From positions 1 through 64,000 of the forward strand of contig JAUIRK010000864.1 of assembly GCA_030549495.1 (NCBI GenBank): a DNA stretch of 64,000 bases, given 5' to 3'. The notes beneath the pieces are model-generated. The model saw only the letters and a program-made list of their open reading frames with translations, ran no database searches and was not told the origin of the DNA. Positions within the stretch are counted from its first letter, which is position 1, and each line of letters opens with the position of its first letter. A program made the translations under genes and the position numbers. This document shows, in pieces, positions 1 to 14,809 of the stretch. The DNA comes from Nectonema munidae (taxonomy: Eukaryota > Nematomorpha > Nectonematoida > Nectonematidae).

Positions 1-54
1 TCATTATTATAAATTTGGACTTGTAATTCAAAAGTTATAGCCGATCTTAATTTT

Positions 55-1349
55 TTAATTATTTTGTGTATCTCCATAATAGCTTAGAATGACTTTCAAA
101 GCTGTGAAAGAATGAGCAGCGCAGTGTACATATATTGCTTGATTTCCACAAATACGCCGTACTTCTGCTTGTACTCCATTAAAAGCTCCACTCATTGCTG
201 CTGCACCACCATAGCCTTGGCCAACTAAGTTTTCACAAACTAAACCACTTCTTTTCAACACATTGATGATTTCACATGCAAGTCTTTTTCCACATAACGA
301 TTCTGGATTCATGAATTCTAAGAAGCGTTCTACTATGGAGTGATCTTTCACATATCTTACGCTTATTAAAAGTTGGCTTTTATGTGATAAATTAGTTGTC
401 TCATCTGCAATAACAGAATAAAACTTCGCTTTCTCAACTTCATTAGCTATTTTCCTGCAAATTACTTTTGCAATGCATGATATAATTTCATTTTGTATAC
501 TTTTAGAAATGTAAGAAGCATTCAAAGCTGATTTTGAAAGATGATTAAATGAACTTGAGTTAGATAAAGAATACAACTGTATCATAGAGCGAAAACAGCC
601 TTCTTCTACGGTTATTTCGTTGATTGTAGTTGGAGCATCTAATTGACCATCATCTCTATGTCCTCTGAATGGTACAATCTACAACATAAAAGAACAATTT
701 CAATTATGCTCTTCATAATCTCTCGATTTTCTCTTTTAACTTTCATTATGTTAGAATTCAATTGATTTTCAACTGAGAGTTCTGGGTTAGAAATTCTTAA
801 TTGAAAATCGTGAGCAGCAGTTTTGGCTAATTCATGATATTGTGCTTTGTTGTGTTCATATAGATATCCATCTTGACCTGTCAATCTAGCAAAACGTTTG
901 CAGGGTAAATTCACCAACTGTTTGGCGGAAAGTTTTGATGCTCCTACCAAATCAGGCGCAAAAAACACACAAAATCGGCAAAAAAGGCCTTTAAAATAAA
1001 TTGAGTATGTCAACCAAGGATATTTATCAAAACAAAAAGGCGTAACTCGCCTAGTTTTGCCATTTTTAAGCGTTTCATGAGGCCAGGATGATGCTTCACC
1101 TGCTGGCCGCACCACTTTTTTAAACAAAAAAAGCTTATCGCAGCTGGGCATTTTTTTAGCTCCACCAGAATATAGAATTGCTCGGGCAATGTCATTTTCT
1201 TCAAGCACAGCGTCCATATTGAAATCATTTGAATTTAAAATTTCTTCATTGTCAAGTTCCTTTGTATAGGATACTGCACATTGTGATTGGCTTGAAGATT
1301 GGATCAAATCATTTTTTGTAAAATAATCTATTATTTTTCTTTTTTTTAC
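55..1349 (-). pseudogene. hAT transposase, zf-TTF + DUF4371 type (ZMYM1-like), frameshifted
   Basis: The upstream piece (1307 down to 639) carries the TTF-type zinc-finger region with WLTYS, FCRFC and FCVFF motifs and the DUF4371 start. The downstream piece (585 down to 55) carries FYSVIADETTN, the first-catalytic-Asp region of the hAT RNase H-like fold, and VGQGYGGAAAMSG. The family motif RGHRDDG is readable in the second frame at about 640-675, while the first frame runs through the same bases to a stop. One frameshift therefore separates the two. A short lysine-rich leader and DYF motif sits upstream to about 1349. The insertion domain and C-terminal dimerisation region are not in the window. 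No promoter was recognised. Confidence 0.85.
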
Positions 1350-2391
1350 ATTTTGAAGAGCTTTGAGTATTCATCTTAACTAAAACTAAAGAATATTATG
1401 AAGTGCTAAATAATATTATGAAGAATATATGAAAAATTAATTAAAAAACGTATCTGAGCTTAATCAGTTTTTTCATACAACTCGGAATCCCACAATCTGT
1501 CAAACCTAGCTGAATCAATCAGTGTCTGATCAAAACTTGCAAAAACCAAACAGATAAAACTAAAATCGTCTAAAAACAAAAAGTCACAGAGTAAAGTTAT
1601 TTAAAAATAAGTTTCTTTGAAATTGATCGTAAATATTTGATATTAAAATTATTGTTTTTTAAAATTTATATTCATTTTAAAATCATTTCACTTTAAGCAG
1701 TTGTGCTTTATGGCTGTCCTTCTAAAGTAATACTTAAGGTAAAAATGTTCGTTCGTGCATGTTTTCATAACTTTTTCATTTTTGAAGGTAAACCTGCTGC
1801 ATTTTAGAGTTAAAATGCTTTGACTTATTTGTCGAACCAACATAATTCTAATTTATTTTTTTATAAAATTTAAAATTATAAGGTTTTTTGCCTTTTGATT
1901 AGCGCTGCATAAAAAGGGCTAGAAAAAGCTGGTATGTGTTATACTCTAATGACTTCTTTAGCAAAAATAGAAATTACTATAACATATATTTGGAAAATCA
2001 AACATAAAAAACTAGAATTCAAACATTTGTCAAATATATAAAGAAGCATTAAGATTATAATGAAATGAAACTGTGAAACAAGAAACTTATTATGGTCAGC
2101 TCAATTCTAACGGTGTAGTGGCATGAATATTTGGTAAAAATCGATATATGTCATAAACTCTGTTACAAATTAATTATTTAAAATTAATTAATATTTGTAT
2201 GTTCTGAATATATCAATTGTCAAAATAAAATCATAAGTACTAACTGAGATCACTTACAATTCACAAGAAAATTCGTAGAAAATTATGACAAGAATTTTGG
2301 GGATAACAATTTTTTGAAGAATACGTAATATCTGGTCCGGAAACAAACAAGAGAAAAGAAAACAAAGCGAGCATATATGAGTGAACAAAAT

Positions 2392-2419
2392 CACACACAC
2401 ACACACACATATATATATA
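2392..2419. repeat. (CA)n-(TA)n microsatellite
   Basis: An uninterrupted CA dinucleotide run followed by a TA run, inside the 5' untranslated part of the hAT element. Confidence 0.95.
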
Positions 2420-2638
2420 AATGATATGAAGAAAGAGCAGAGAAGGAACAAATAAGAAATGTATAAATTCATCATGCAACTTGATAGCTTTTTGTCACAT
2501 TGGTGCACTTAGTTTGTGAGATGGTCGTTCGCAAAAACTAATGTGATAATGAAGATGCGTATTATAATGAGTACTTTCAATCTAATATAATAAAAAAACT
2601 TAGCAAATTTGTCAGAGTAACTTTGAAATGTTTTCATA

Positions 2639-2698
2639 GGGGGGGGGGGGGGGGGGGGGGGGGCTGGCCCTGGCGGCCCCCCTTTGGATCCGCCACTG
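2639..2698 (-). repeat. G25 tract plus hAT terminal sequence
   Basis: Twenty-five consecutive G residues at 2639-2663 are followed by a GC-rich segment and GGATCCGCCACTG at 2686-2698. In a roughly 70% AT window this is conspicuous. It forms the subterminal and terminal part of the hAT element that ends here. Confidence 0.8.
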
Positions 2699-3600
2699 TA
2701 TTGTATATACTTCTAATACTATTTGTATATACTATCGTTAGAATACTATTCGTATATCTTTGTTAATTGCTTAAAATATCTTTCAACGGGCTTTCTATAG
2801 ACTTCCTATATACTTCTAATACCATTCGTATATACTTCAAATACAATTTTTGGGTACGTTATTGATTATTATTCCTCTGAGAACCAAAAAAATGTCAAAA
2901 TGGTCATAATTTTTTTTGACATAGAGAGACAGGAGATGTTTTATAGGTTAAAATCCGGATTATATTTGGCCCATAAATATCTAGACATGTCCAGAATCAC
3001 GATCGCGTTTTCAAATCGCTATATCTCATTAAGTAAATGGAAACGTTTAATGTTGCTCATGGTTAAGGTTAGCCCTCTTTACCCGCTGCACTTTGGTTCC
3101 GATCGGGTCAGCGTTTGCCAAGTAATATCCCAAAAACATCCGAAGTTCATTATTGATTCAGGAAAATTTGGGGTTATGACCCTGCTTAGGGTATATTCAC
3201 TAACCCTAAAATTTGTCTCATTTTTGTAATTTATTATTTATTTTTACTTTTAAATTGAACACTTTCATTCATTAAATTTATTAAACATTAATTTTTCAGA
3301 ACAAAAAAATATTTTTTATAAAAAAAGTTTAAATGCAAAATAACTGAGAAATAATGTTTAATTCCTTTTTAATAGAACATTTTAAAAAAATAATAACATT
3401 GACACACTGGAAATAGGTTAAAAACTTTATTTCTTCAAACATGTTTCAGAATCTGGAATTTATATATATTATACTTTTCTTTTTGTAAAAGAGTTGAACA
3501 CCTATAACAAAGATCCTACTTTAAGGTACACTTTGAAAGGTAATTCTTTAAACGATTTTGTAATAATAAAGAGAAGAAATTTCATTTCCAGAAATACATT
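2699..3600. other. No gene seen; short degenerate repeats
   Basis: 2700-2860 holds several degenerate copies of a motif close to tatacttctaatac. The rest is unique AT-rich sequence. A 109-codon open frame on the + strand (2900-3229) shows no recognisable domain and is probably chance. Confidence 0.6.
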
Positions 3601-6567
3601 TTCCAGCAACGAAATGAGTCCAAAACAAAATTGATCCCCTGTCTCTCAATTTACAATACAAGCAAGCTTCAAGTTTTCTACACGAATTCAAACCAACTCC
3701 GCCCAAAACTACCTGAGCTTTCTTTAATAGCACAAGTGCACCAACTTGATCTACTGTTAATTAATGAAATTTTACCTAAAAATTCTTGTACTACATCTCC
3801 ATTTTCATATGACTACTCCTTGGAAAATTTTGCTATGTACAGCAACTTCTCTACGAACCCAAAACGGGGTATAATTGCATACTACAGGCAATCCTTGTAT
3901 GTAGAAACTGTGCAATTTTTTACTCCCTCTTTTATAGAATACTTGATTCTGAAAATTTCCAATGGTAGAAAAGAATTTATAATATGTTGCGTGTATAGAA
4001 GCCCATCAGCTGCCTTTTTAACTTCTACCCAGGAAATTATTAAGCTGTTTTCATGTATTCTTGAATCTTCTTCTAAACTGAGAATAATCTTTGTTGGAGA
4101 TTTCAATTATCCTTCAATTAAGTGGAGTTCACAAAGCTGCGCAAACAAGAAGATTCATTATGTTGAAAAAATGTTTATATATTTCTTATCCTGCAATAAC
4201 TTATCACAACTGATAAATCAACCCACAAGTGTTTGCTACAACGGTAAAGAAAACTTGTTGGACTTACTAATTACAACTTCTGATACTCAAGTTTAATCTT
4301 CATGTATCTTCTCAGCTCACTGGAAGTGGCCATTACACAGTATTTTTTAATATCGAGTTTACCATAAAGTTTCCCATTTTCGCCAAGCAAAAGCTTAACT
4401 TTCAAAAAGGTAATTACACGAACATGAGGAATGATATTTCACCTACAAATTGGAAAGAATTAAATTATGGCTTCTGGGATTTTTATAATTTCTTCATGAA
4501 TGTTCTGTATAGGTCCATTTCCAGAAACATACCTCCTATTCGACAAAGAAAGAAACGCAACATTTATCTCGACGCTGTTTCTCATTCCTTATTAAAGAAA
4601 AAGTGTTCCTTATACAAGAAGTATTTAAAGTACAAGGATCCGATTATAAGGTGCCAGTTTCGTAAAGTTTCGAATTCTTTGAGGTCTGAGACAAGGAGAG
4701 CCAAAAGGCACTTTGAGAGAAATATCTCCTTTAACATAAAGCACAACCCCAAGAAGTTCTGGTTCTATATCAACTCCCTGAAAAATAAAAATTCTTTTCA
4801 TAATGTAATCAAAGACTCTGATGGGAAGTTAGCCAAAGACGATCTAGAAAAAGCTGAAATTTTCAACAGTTATTTCTCAAAGGTCTTTTCAATTACCACA
4901 GAAACTCCACCAACAGCTTTTAAGAAGTTTGACATTCTGGAACATATGAGCGAATTAGTACTTGAAGAGATGTCAGTATTCGAAAAACTTGAGTCACTCA
5001 ACGAAAATAAATGTCCTGGAAATGACAATATTCATCCTTTTTTTGTTGAAGAAATTGTCTAATGTTTTAGCAGTGCCTTTAACCAAGCTTTTTAACCTTT
5101 CTTAAAAGGAGGGAGTTGTTCCATCAGCCTGGAAGCAAGCGATTGTAACACCCACCTTGAAAAAGTCAGATCCTTCACTGTCCTCAAATTATAGACCTAG
5201 TCTAACATCGGTTTTATGTAAAATCTTAGAATCCCTCATCTCAGAAAGCATAACTAATCACTTGGAACGTAACCATTTAATTACAAGTGACCAGCATGGA
5301 TTTTTCAGGAAAAAGTCCACAATAACACAACTTCTTGAATTCCACAACGAGGTTTCAACATTTCTAGAAAGTGACTCTACTGTTGATGTTCTTTACTTCA
5401 ACTTTAGTAAGGCTTTGATAAAGTTTCGCATACTTACTTGCTCAGAAAACTTAGCTTCTATGGTATACACCCAAAAGTGCTGAATTGGATAAAGGCCTTT
5501 TTGAAAAATAGAACGCAATAAGTATCTATCAACGGACAAGCTTCTAGTAAGTGCGATGTGACTAGTGGTGTCATTCAAGGAAGCGTGATTGGTCCTTTAC
5601 TCTTCAATTTATACACCAATGATCTGACCTTTATAACAAAAACAAGCTTCAAATTATTCGCCGACGCTCTGAATATATATAATGTATCAACAAAAGCATC
5701 GCAAAAACTTTTACAGAACGATCTCTTCGCTCTTCACCAGTGGTGCAACGACTGGAAGATGGATCTCAATTTCTCTATGTGTAATCACTTGCAAATTGGC
5801 ACACAGAACAGTTTCAGGTACTACATTGGCGGCTACGACATAAAACGTGTTGACTGTATCAACGACCTTGGTGTCACTCTTGACAAAGACCTTAAATTCG
5901 AGGCTCATTTCTTAAATGCAACGTCAAAAGCATATTCAGTCTTCTTCCAAATTTATAAAAGCTTCTCTGTGTTTGATGCCGATATAGCATTACCAGTGTA
6001 TAAAGCCCTAATACGCCTGCACCTCGAGTATGGCAATGCAGTAGCACATCCAACACGTGCTAAAGATATGAAAAGCTTAGAAAAAGTGCAGAGATTTATT
6101 ACGAAAAAGATTGAAAGCTTCCAGAATTTAGAATATGAAGAAAGGATGCGCAAGTTATCTCTACCATCTCTCACCTATAGGTATAAGCGCAACGATATGA
6201 TCACGACCTACAATATAGTTCACGGAAATATGAAAATAAAATCTAGTGTTCTGACCGAGTTCTCCTCAAGAAGCTCCAGAGTTCATAGAAAACAATTCAA
6301 AAAAGCAAGATGTGCGAAAGCATTTTTAAGATCTTCCTTTTCGAATAGAAACATAAATGACTGGAACAAACTACCTGGAGACATTGTGGATGCACCATCA
6401 CTCAACGTTTTCAAAAATCGCCTTGATTCCTACTGGAGAGACGAGGTTTTTATATTTAAATAGCTGAATACATTTTAACATGATTGTTTTTTCTGTATAT
6501 ATGCGATCCTAACAAGCTTTTCATTAGCTTATTTTTTCGCTTAATAAATTTATGTTATGTTATGTTA
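3590..6567 (+). mobile_element. Non-LTR retrotransposon (LINE), CR1/L2-like, 5' truncated
   Basis: Coding runs from an apurinic-type endonuclease through reverse transcriptase to a C-terminal region typical of CR1/L2-group elements. It ends with a short 3' tail of ttatg repeats (6548-6567) after an AATAAA-like stretch at 6541. No first open reading frame is present upstream, so the copy is 5' truncated close to the start of ORF2. No RNase H domain is visible, which fits CR1/L2 rather than Jockey/I types. Clade placement is from motif memory only. Confidence 0.85.
3631..6463 (+). pseudogene. LINE ORF2: endonuclease + reverse transcriptase, broken
   Basis: The endonuclease part (3631-4296) includes LLLINEILP, VYRSPS and VGDFNYPSIKW, all expected of the EEP fold. 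A linker follows (4424-5062) with NKCPGNDNIHP before the RT. The RT fingers and palm (5157-5483) show SSNYRP, TSVLCKILESLIS and DQHGF. The palm continues at 5558 with GVIQGSVIGPLLFNLYTND. The catalytic box reads LFADALNIY where FADD is expected, so the second aspartate is lost. The C-terminal region has LEYGNAVAHPTRAKDMKSLE. At least three frame changes or stops (near 4296, 5062 and 5440-5540) break the frame. The copy cannot encode active RT. Confidence 0.88.
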
Positions 6568-7139
6568 TACTTTTCGAGATATTCCATTTAAAGACGAAAA
6601 TATTTAACGTTACGGATATATGAAAAAGTTACAATTTCGCACATCCGATGCTTTTCACAGTATAAAATATCCTATTTTGAACTTATTATTTTCAAGCTAT
6701 TTGGAAGACGAGGGTTTTTTTCGAAAATTTCATATTTATCCCATAGCTAAGTATAATTTGATAGGTCATTCTAACATAACTTTTGAAGCTAATTCCAACG
6801 GTGCAATGATTTTTCAATATCTAAATATCGTTCGCGATTCAAAGTTACTTGAAAACAACGAAACAATTAAACTTTCCTTATTTTTCATAAAATAGGCCTT
6901 TTCTGACTAAATAAAGTAAGATTTATCGGAATCCGTTGATAGAATTTTCATATTTAGTGTTGTTTTGAAACGCTAGTTTGACAAATCCCAAAAAAAAATT
7001 TTCATTTTTAAAATTAAACTTTTTAAAGCGGATTCTAGACCTATTTAATGCGTAGATTAAGAATCTGTAATAAGATTTTGAATATCTCTTATAATTACCA
7101 GGTTATAAAGATTTATTTATAAGGAAAACACTGAAGGAA

Positions 7140-8955
7140 AAGAAATTGGCTTTCAAAAAATGGCACCAAATTGGGCAATAAGGAGATATGGACAAATATA
7201 AAATGAGGAAGAAAGAAACTAAAAGTATCAATGTAATAGCTAAGAAGCAAGGAATGCAAGAACTATAAAATGAATTGGAAACAAATGAAGAAGAAACCCG
7301 TATTTACAGAATAGCGAAGGCAAAACAATTAGAAAAAGAAGGATATTATCAAAGATAAAAATGGTAGAATCCTATACTGGAGGAAGAAAATATAAATAGC
7401 AGACGGGCAGAATATTTTGAGCCTAAAGGAAGAAAACGAAGGAGAAGAAATAAAAGTAATGCTTAAAATTGAAAGGCCAGAAATGGAAATATATATAAAT
7501 GAAGTGAAGAAAACAATGATGAAAATTAAGGAAAACAAAGCAGCTGATGAGAGTGAATTTAGTATTGAAATGATTAAAGCTGGGGGCGATAAATGTTGAA
7601 TTTAATGATTTACTTATTGAAAGCTATATAGAGAGAAGAAAGAATTCCGAAGGATTGAAAAAAGGGTATGATAGTGCCAATTTTCAAAAACAAGGGTGAT
7701 ATTTTGGAGTGTGCTAATTACCGAGGGATTATGTTGCTTGAACATGGATTGATATTATTGGAAAAAAATATTAGATACAACAAGTCGTTCAATAGTAAAA
7801 ACAGATCCAAAGCAATTTGGCTTAATGTCAAGAAAGAGTACGATAGATTCTATCTTTCTCGTCACGCAACTGACATAGAGAAAAATATAGAAGGAAATTT
7901 GATACTTTTTTGCGGTTTTGTTGACTTAGAGAAAGCGTATGACAGTGTTCCTAAAGAAATAGTGTATTACTCCATGAGGAAGGAAGGAACATCAGAAAAA
8001 TTGGTGAGAATAGTTCAGGAATTGTACAAAAAGTCAAAAAACGTGGGTGAAATATTGGAAGGAAAATCAAGAGAATTTAGGATTAAAGTTGGTGCCATTC
8101 AATGTTCCGCGTTAAGCCCCATTTTGTTTGCAATAGTGTAGGATATTTTGTCTGAAAGCTTAAAAGAAGATCTATGGGAGCTACTTTTCGAAGATGATGA
8201 TTATCATGTGAAAGATGAAGAAAATAGTGAAAAACAGCAGAAAAGACTTATAAGTTGGTAAGAATTTATTGAAAAGTATGAATACAAAGAAGACAAAAAT
8301 TATGGTGTGCAGTAAGATAACGGAACATGTGACTATTAGAGACTCACAACAACAGGAATTAAAGCAAGTGAAAAACTTTAAGTATCTAGGATCACTGATT
8401 CTTGAGGAAGGAAACAGTGAAAAATAAATGAAAGCAAGAGTGTGTGCAAGCTAGAGAAAATGGAGGGAAGTAAATGCTGTGATAAACGATAGTAGAATAC
8501 TGATGAAGTTGAAAGCAAAACTTTATAATACAATAATTAAACCAGCCATGACGTAGTGATCAGATTGTTGGAGCAAGAAGAAGGATGAAAGAAAATTGAT
8601 TACAACAGAAATGAGAAGGTTAAGAATGATGTTGGGCGTGACTCTAAAAGATAGAATAAAGTATGAGGAGTTGAGAATAGGGACAATGGTGACAGAAAGC
8701 ATACTAACAATAATAGAAAGAAGCAAACTTCGATGTTAAGGTTATGTGATAAAAAGATGTGACTCCTCAGTCGTTGGAATTACTAGTTACGGGGAAGAGA
8801 AGCAGAGGACGACTAGCGAAGAGATGGAAACATGAGTTGGTAAAAAGCATGGAACAACTAACTTCGTCTGAAAAATGAAGACGCCCAAGATGGATGCAAA
8901 TGGAGACAACAGATCATAATCCCTCTTCTACTTGGGGAAAATGTGTAGGCCAAAA
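7140..8955 (+). pseudogene. RTE-like LINE reverse transcriptase, heavily decayed
   Basis: Pieces in several + frames line up in RT order: MIVPIFKNKGDILECANYRG (7668 on), CGFVDLEKAYDSVP (about 7914), and FRIKVGAIQCSALSPILFAIV (to 8141). A decayed WELLFEDDDYHV (about 8175) stands where WELLYADDL is expected. FKYLGSLILEEG (about 8380) and a C-terminal MRRLRMMLGVTLKDRIKYEEL (8611 on) follow. Many stops and frame changes are present, including the stop just before the YADD region. The AFVDLEKAYD and WELL-ADD signature is that of RTE-related elements. The 5' limit is uncertain and no terminal repeats were found. Confidence 0.75.
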
Positions 8956-8959
8956 AGTA

Positions 8960-11040
8960 AATTTAACTAAAAATTTATAAAGAATTTGCCTGTAATCAAT
9001 TTTTTTCCAGAATTTATCGATTCAAATATTGTTTGTAATGTGCAACCTATAAATTCAAGCCAAAAACAAGAAAAAGTTTTAGAAAAACGAAAAAAATTTA
9101 GATCAAGCTACCGAAATCTCTGTATTATATTTTATCATTAATTTTTAATTAGTGAATAGTTTTCTTAGTTATATTAGTACATTTCAAACTTCTTGCCACC
9201 GTCTTGTTATGGGGCAGTATATACAATATAATATGGTAATATATAATGTTAGTATTGCAAAGAATAATAGAATTAATATTTTTTTTATTTCAGAATTTAA
9301 ATGCTTCAATGTAAGATGTGCTTCATTAACAGCAAACATTTTGGCGAGCCTCTTTCTCAATATCATTCTCATGAATATCAAAAAAATTTTCTATATTTGA
9401 TATCTCAATTGAAATTTCAACTTACGGTTACGTTTAATTAGGCATCTGAAATTAAAACACTACTAATTTTATCATCAAAATATTTTTAGAAGACAAAAAG
9501 ATGAAAATACGAATATTGAAAATGACAACCGAAAAGTCGAATTTCCTTACTTTTTATTTAAGTGTTATAAAAAGCATTGTTTTTTGAGAATAAAATTGCA
9601 GAAATATCTACGAATGGTAAATTGAGGGCGCATTCAATAACTAAGAACGGGAGAGGCGCTGGTTTCAAAACTAGAATACCTCGAGGCGTGTGAGCACAAA
9701 ATTATAAAACCCGGTAGGTAACTAGTAATTAGAAATTACTGTTAGAAATTCTTTTTTCGTTCGAGTGAGTAAACATTTATAAAGGTAAGCATTTAAAAAT
9801 ATCAAACATAAGTCTTTCCTTAATTTTTCTTATAAATAAATCGATAACTGAGTCAATTGAATATAATTGTAAACCATATATACATATTGATTGATTAATC
9901 AGGCTAAAAATAAATACAAGCATATTTCGCCTTTCTTAACTAGATAATTATTACTATAACTATCATATTTAATGACGAAGGTACACAATAAATATATTCA
10001 AAACGATTTTCTTTCAAAGACTATATAATGTACAAAGAATGTTGCTATCGTTCGCCAACCAAATATTGAAATAGATGCCAGATTAATGAAATACTTCTTC
10101 TTTGAAGGAGTTAGAAAACCGTCTTTGTGTAAATAAATATAATTTTGAAGCATTTTAAATAAAATAATCACTCTGTATAGAATTAATTATAAGGTAGAAA
10201 GTGTGTGCATAGGCTATTCTTTGTTAGATATGACATTGATTTTTATTATTATCATTATTATGATTATTATTATTATTATCATTAATCAATTTATTTCATA
10301 TCTATCTATTTCTTTAACAAAAGCTTATTAGAGATTGGGAAATTATTCAAGTGTCTGTATAAGTGTATCATTGAGTACAACCATCAACAGAGACTACGTA
10401 AGTACAATACTTATTTTCTGCTTGAATTGTATTTCCCAAATCATAAGACACTTTCTAATAACTAAAAACTTGTCGCGTACCCTTTTCAAAATAAAGCTTG
10501 AACATCATTACAATTATGAGTCAAACTAGAGTGTAAAGTTTATCAAAATTTTTAGCATACTGATTTTATAAAAACATGTTTATTTGGGTGAAATTATTTT
10601 GTATTAAAGGCAAAAATTTATAGATTTTTTATTTTTGTAATTAAATATGATTTTGACCTAACTATGGGTCGTTAAAATAATTTTAACAACATTGTTCCTA
10701 ATCACTTCTTGAACAATAGCTAAATTATGCAATTTTATTAGAGTGGATAAGCTCTCTAAGATGTGTGTTTGTGAATGGGGCGGAGGAAGTGGTTGGTGAA
10801 AGAGAAGGTAGTGATATCCACGTTTTTCTCAACTTCCTAATGTGTAATCTCCTTCCAACTATATGCACAACATCTATATATAGATATATAAATGGAAAAG
10901 TTTTATTGCATCCTTATTTTTTGATAGACGTTTCAAAGTTTATTTTATCAAATAATAATATATAAATCAAAAATTGAGCAAAACTCAATTTTAGGGATAT
11001 TTAAGTAAGCCAATCCAATACAGGTTTCAAACTTTTAGGT
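8960..11040. other. No gene seen; one (ATT)n microsatellite
   Basis: AT-rich sequence without recognisable coding. An imperfect ATT/ATC trinucleotide run lies at about 10240-10300. Open frames here (for example 10335-10529 and 10765-10965) show no domain. Confidence 0.6.
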
Positions 11041-11056
11041 TTTTGAGATCAAACTG

Positions 11057-13234
<2,178 letters not shown>

Positions 13235-13240
<6 letters not shown>

Positions 13241-13625
13241 TCAGCAACAGCGGCAGCTAGTAGAAGGGTCACCCTATCCTTGTTCTTTTTCAGCCCCTGG
13301 TAAATTGACTTGTTAGTATTGGGTGCCAGAGTTCTTCTTGGAAGGAACTTGTAATACAGCCCAGTTTCATCAACATTGAAGATCTGTTCTTCACTGTAGG
13401 TATTTGCTTCTATTAACTAGTGATATCTTAGAAGGAAGTGTTCAGCAGCCTGTGTGTCAGCAGAACAAATTCTCATGAGAGTGACTTTGACTTGATTCTG
13501 TGACGTCTTTGGAAGCGTTGTAGCCAACCCTTGGAAACTACGAATCCAGTATCTTTTTCTCCATGAATCTCTTTGTGAAACTTCTGAGCTTGAGCCTGAA
13601 GGATGCTGCCATTATAATATAGATC
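13235..13625 (-). pseudogene. Tigger/jerky-like (pogo superfamily) transposase fragment
   Basis: Read on the minus strand, the segment encodes a CENP-B-type DNA-binding stretch (GFVVSKGWLQRFQRRH). After decay it continues to the first catalytic Asp motif QIFNVDETGLYYKFLPRRTL, then NKDRVTLLLAAAVAEDDDD. DETGLYYK..P..T and VTLLLA are diagnostic of the DDE_1 domain of Tigger and jerky proteins. Frame changes and stops occur between the DNA-binding and DDE parts. The homology stops where coding GAT codons merge into the giant CAT/ATG array, so the rest of the catalytic domain is absent. The N-terminal helix-turn-helix is also missing beyond 13625. Confidence 0.85.
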
Positions 13626-13639
13626 ACTAAATTAAAAGA

Positions 13640-14075
13640 TTAATTTACATCAATGAGACATAATGAACATAAGTTGATGAGATCAACTTATCAATAAATT
13701 ATTATTATCAGAATTTAATAAAAAATCTGATAATAATTTTTGATATTCAATGAATTACTTTGAGACTATTCAAATTCATTAAAACCTAATTTTACAAAAT
13801 AAATGAAATTTGGTATAAAAGGCAATTCAATAAATAACTTTGTGATTTATATCCTATTCAAATCTTTAAAACCTTGTTTTATAAAATAGGTGAAATTTAT
13901 ACATTTTTATTATATTTATTTGAAACGAATTTTCAAATTTTTTTTAAATTTTTTAAAAACAAAACGAAACTTTATAACAAATTTAAATTTGGCAATAATA
14001 TATTAATATCGCTATATGAAATTTACAATTTAAAAAATTATTTTGAAGAAAAACCAAAAAAAATGAAAATCCTAT
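13640..14075 (+). other. AT-rich; diverged roughly 90-bp duplication
   Basis: Two related segments (about 13745-13815 and 13830-13905) each contain a ttcaaat..ttaaaacc core followed by gtgaaattt or atgaaattt-like sequence. No coding potential was recognised. Confidence 0.4.
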
Positions 14076-14156
14076 GATTCAGCCAATTATATACAATAGA
14101 TTTTTTATTTGAGGACGCCTAAAATATTCCCATCCCTGTTAGGATAAGGTTAATCA
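14075..14156 (+). mobile_element. Relict piggyBac-like right terminus
   Basis: The sequence atgattcagccaatt, then a GC-richer stretch, then ggataaggttaa resembles the right terminus at 56180-56262. The end GATAAGG is followed by TTAA, matching piggyBac TTAA target duplications. It is much diverged from the 56-kb copy. No left partner was identified. Confidence 0.45.
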
Positions 14157-14239
14157 TAGCAAAATACAAGTAACAAAAATGTCATCTGAAGTATTGCTCA
14201 TTCTTCTCGCATTTCTAAATCATTCCAAGCATTTTCCAT

Positions 14240-14800
14240 GTAAATTAGTTTTTCTGAAAGAAGTTTGATAGATAGCGGTAAATGGCTGGTGTTGTTGTCT
14301 TATCCAGGTGAAGAACTACATTTAATCTTTTAAATGGTTCCCTAGCAAAAAATGAGAGTTTAACAATCAACGGAGAATACTGATCGATGTCAGTAGTTTC
14401 ATCACACTGAATGACAAAAAGGACAAATAATAATTTGATGGTTGAAGTCTTGAACCATTCCATCGATTATTTCCTTGACTGTTCTCTCGCATAAATAGAT
14501 CTGAGAGGCTTGTTCACGTTATTTTTCCTCTAACGAGTTCTGCTACACAAAGTAGACTTAGTTAAATAGGAGACTCTTTCAACGCACAATCAGCAGGTCC
14601 ATCAAATATGAGGAATCGACCAACTTTGAATTTTATTGCCATCACTGTCTTTTATTTCAGAATGTATTTGGCTTATCTTCAATACGAGGGTAATTGGATT
14701 CAAAGCATGATGGTGTCATACTCTTCACATGACACAGTGAAATCTAACTTTTAGGAGGACAAGAATCTAAAAAGAATTGCTTAGGTTTTTTGCACTCATT
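14240..14800 (-). pseudogene. hAT transposase fragment, ZBED5/FAM200-like
   Basis: The minus strand carries a decayed but ordered hAT sequence. First comes a zinc-finger-like cysteine region (FFLDSCPPKS..SLCHVKSM), then FESNYPRIEDKP. Next come the DNA-binding and linker remains around SYLMDLLI, then VIQCDETTDIDQYSPLIV at 14463-14245 with the DETTD first-Asp motif. Several stops and frame breaks interrupt the first half. The order and motifs match the ZBED5/FAM200 branch of hAT. The catalytic C-terminal half is missing downstream. Confidence 0.75.
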
Positions 14801-14809
14801 GCAAATTGT

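Larger units (their letters stand above)
1..2698 (-). mobile_element. hAT transposon, 5' part (other end outside window)
   Basis: A terminus beginning CAGTGGCGGATCC (read on the minus strand) ends at 2698. CAG-starting ends are usual for hAT elements. The transposase at 55-1307 reads away from this end on the minus strand, so 2698 is the 5' end and the 3' end lies beyond position 1. The next bases, 2699-2706 (tattgtat), are the candidate 8-bp target duplication, but its partner is off-window. Between the terminus and the transposase (about 1350-2638) is AT-rich sequence without a recognisable gene. The assignment of the end to this transposase rests on orientation and family match, not on a paired terminus. 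Confidence 0.75.

Noticed and set aside
2900-3229. 109-codon + strand frame
   Set aside because: No domain, no homology recognised, AT-biased neighbourhood; probably chance.
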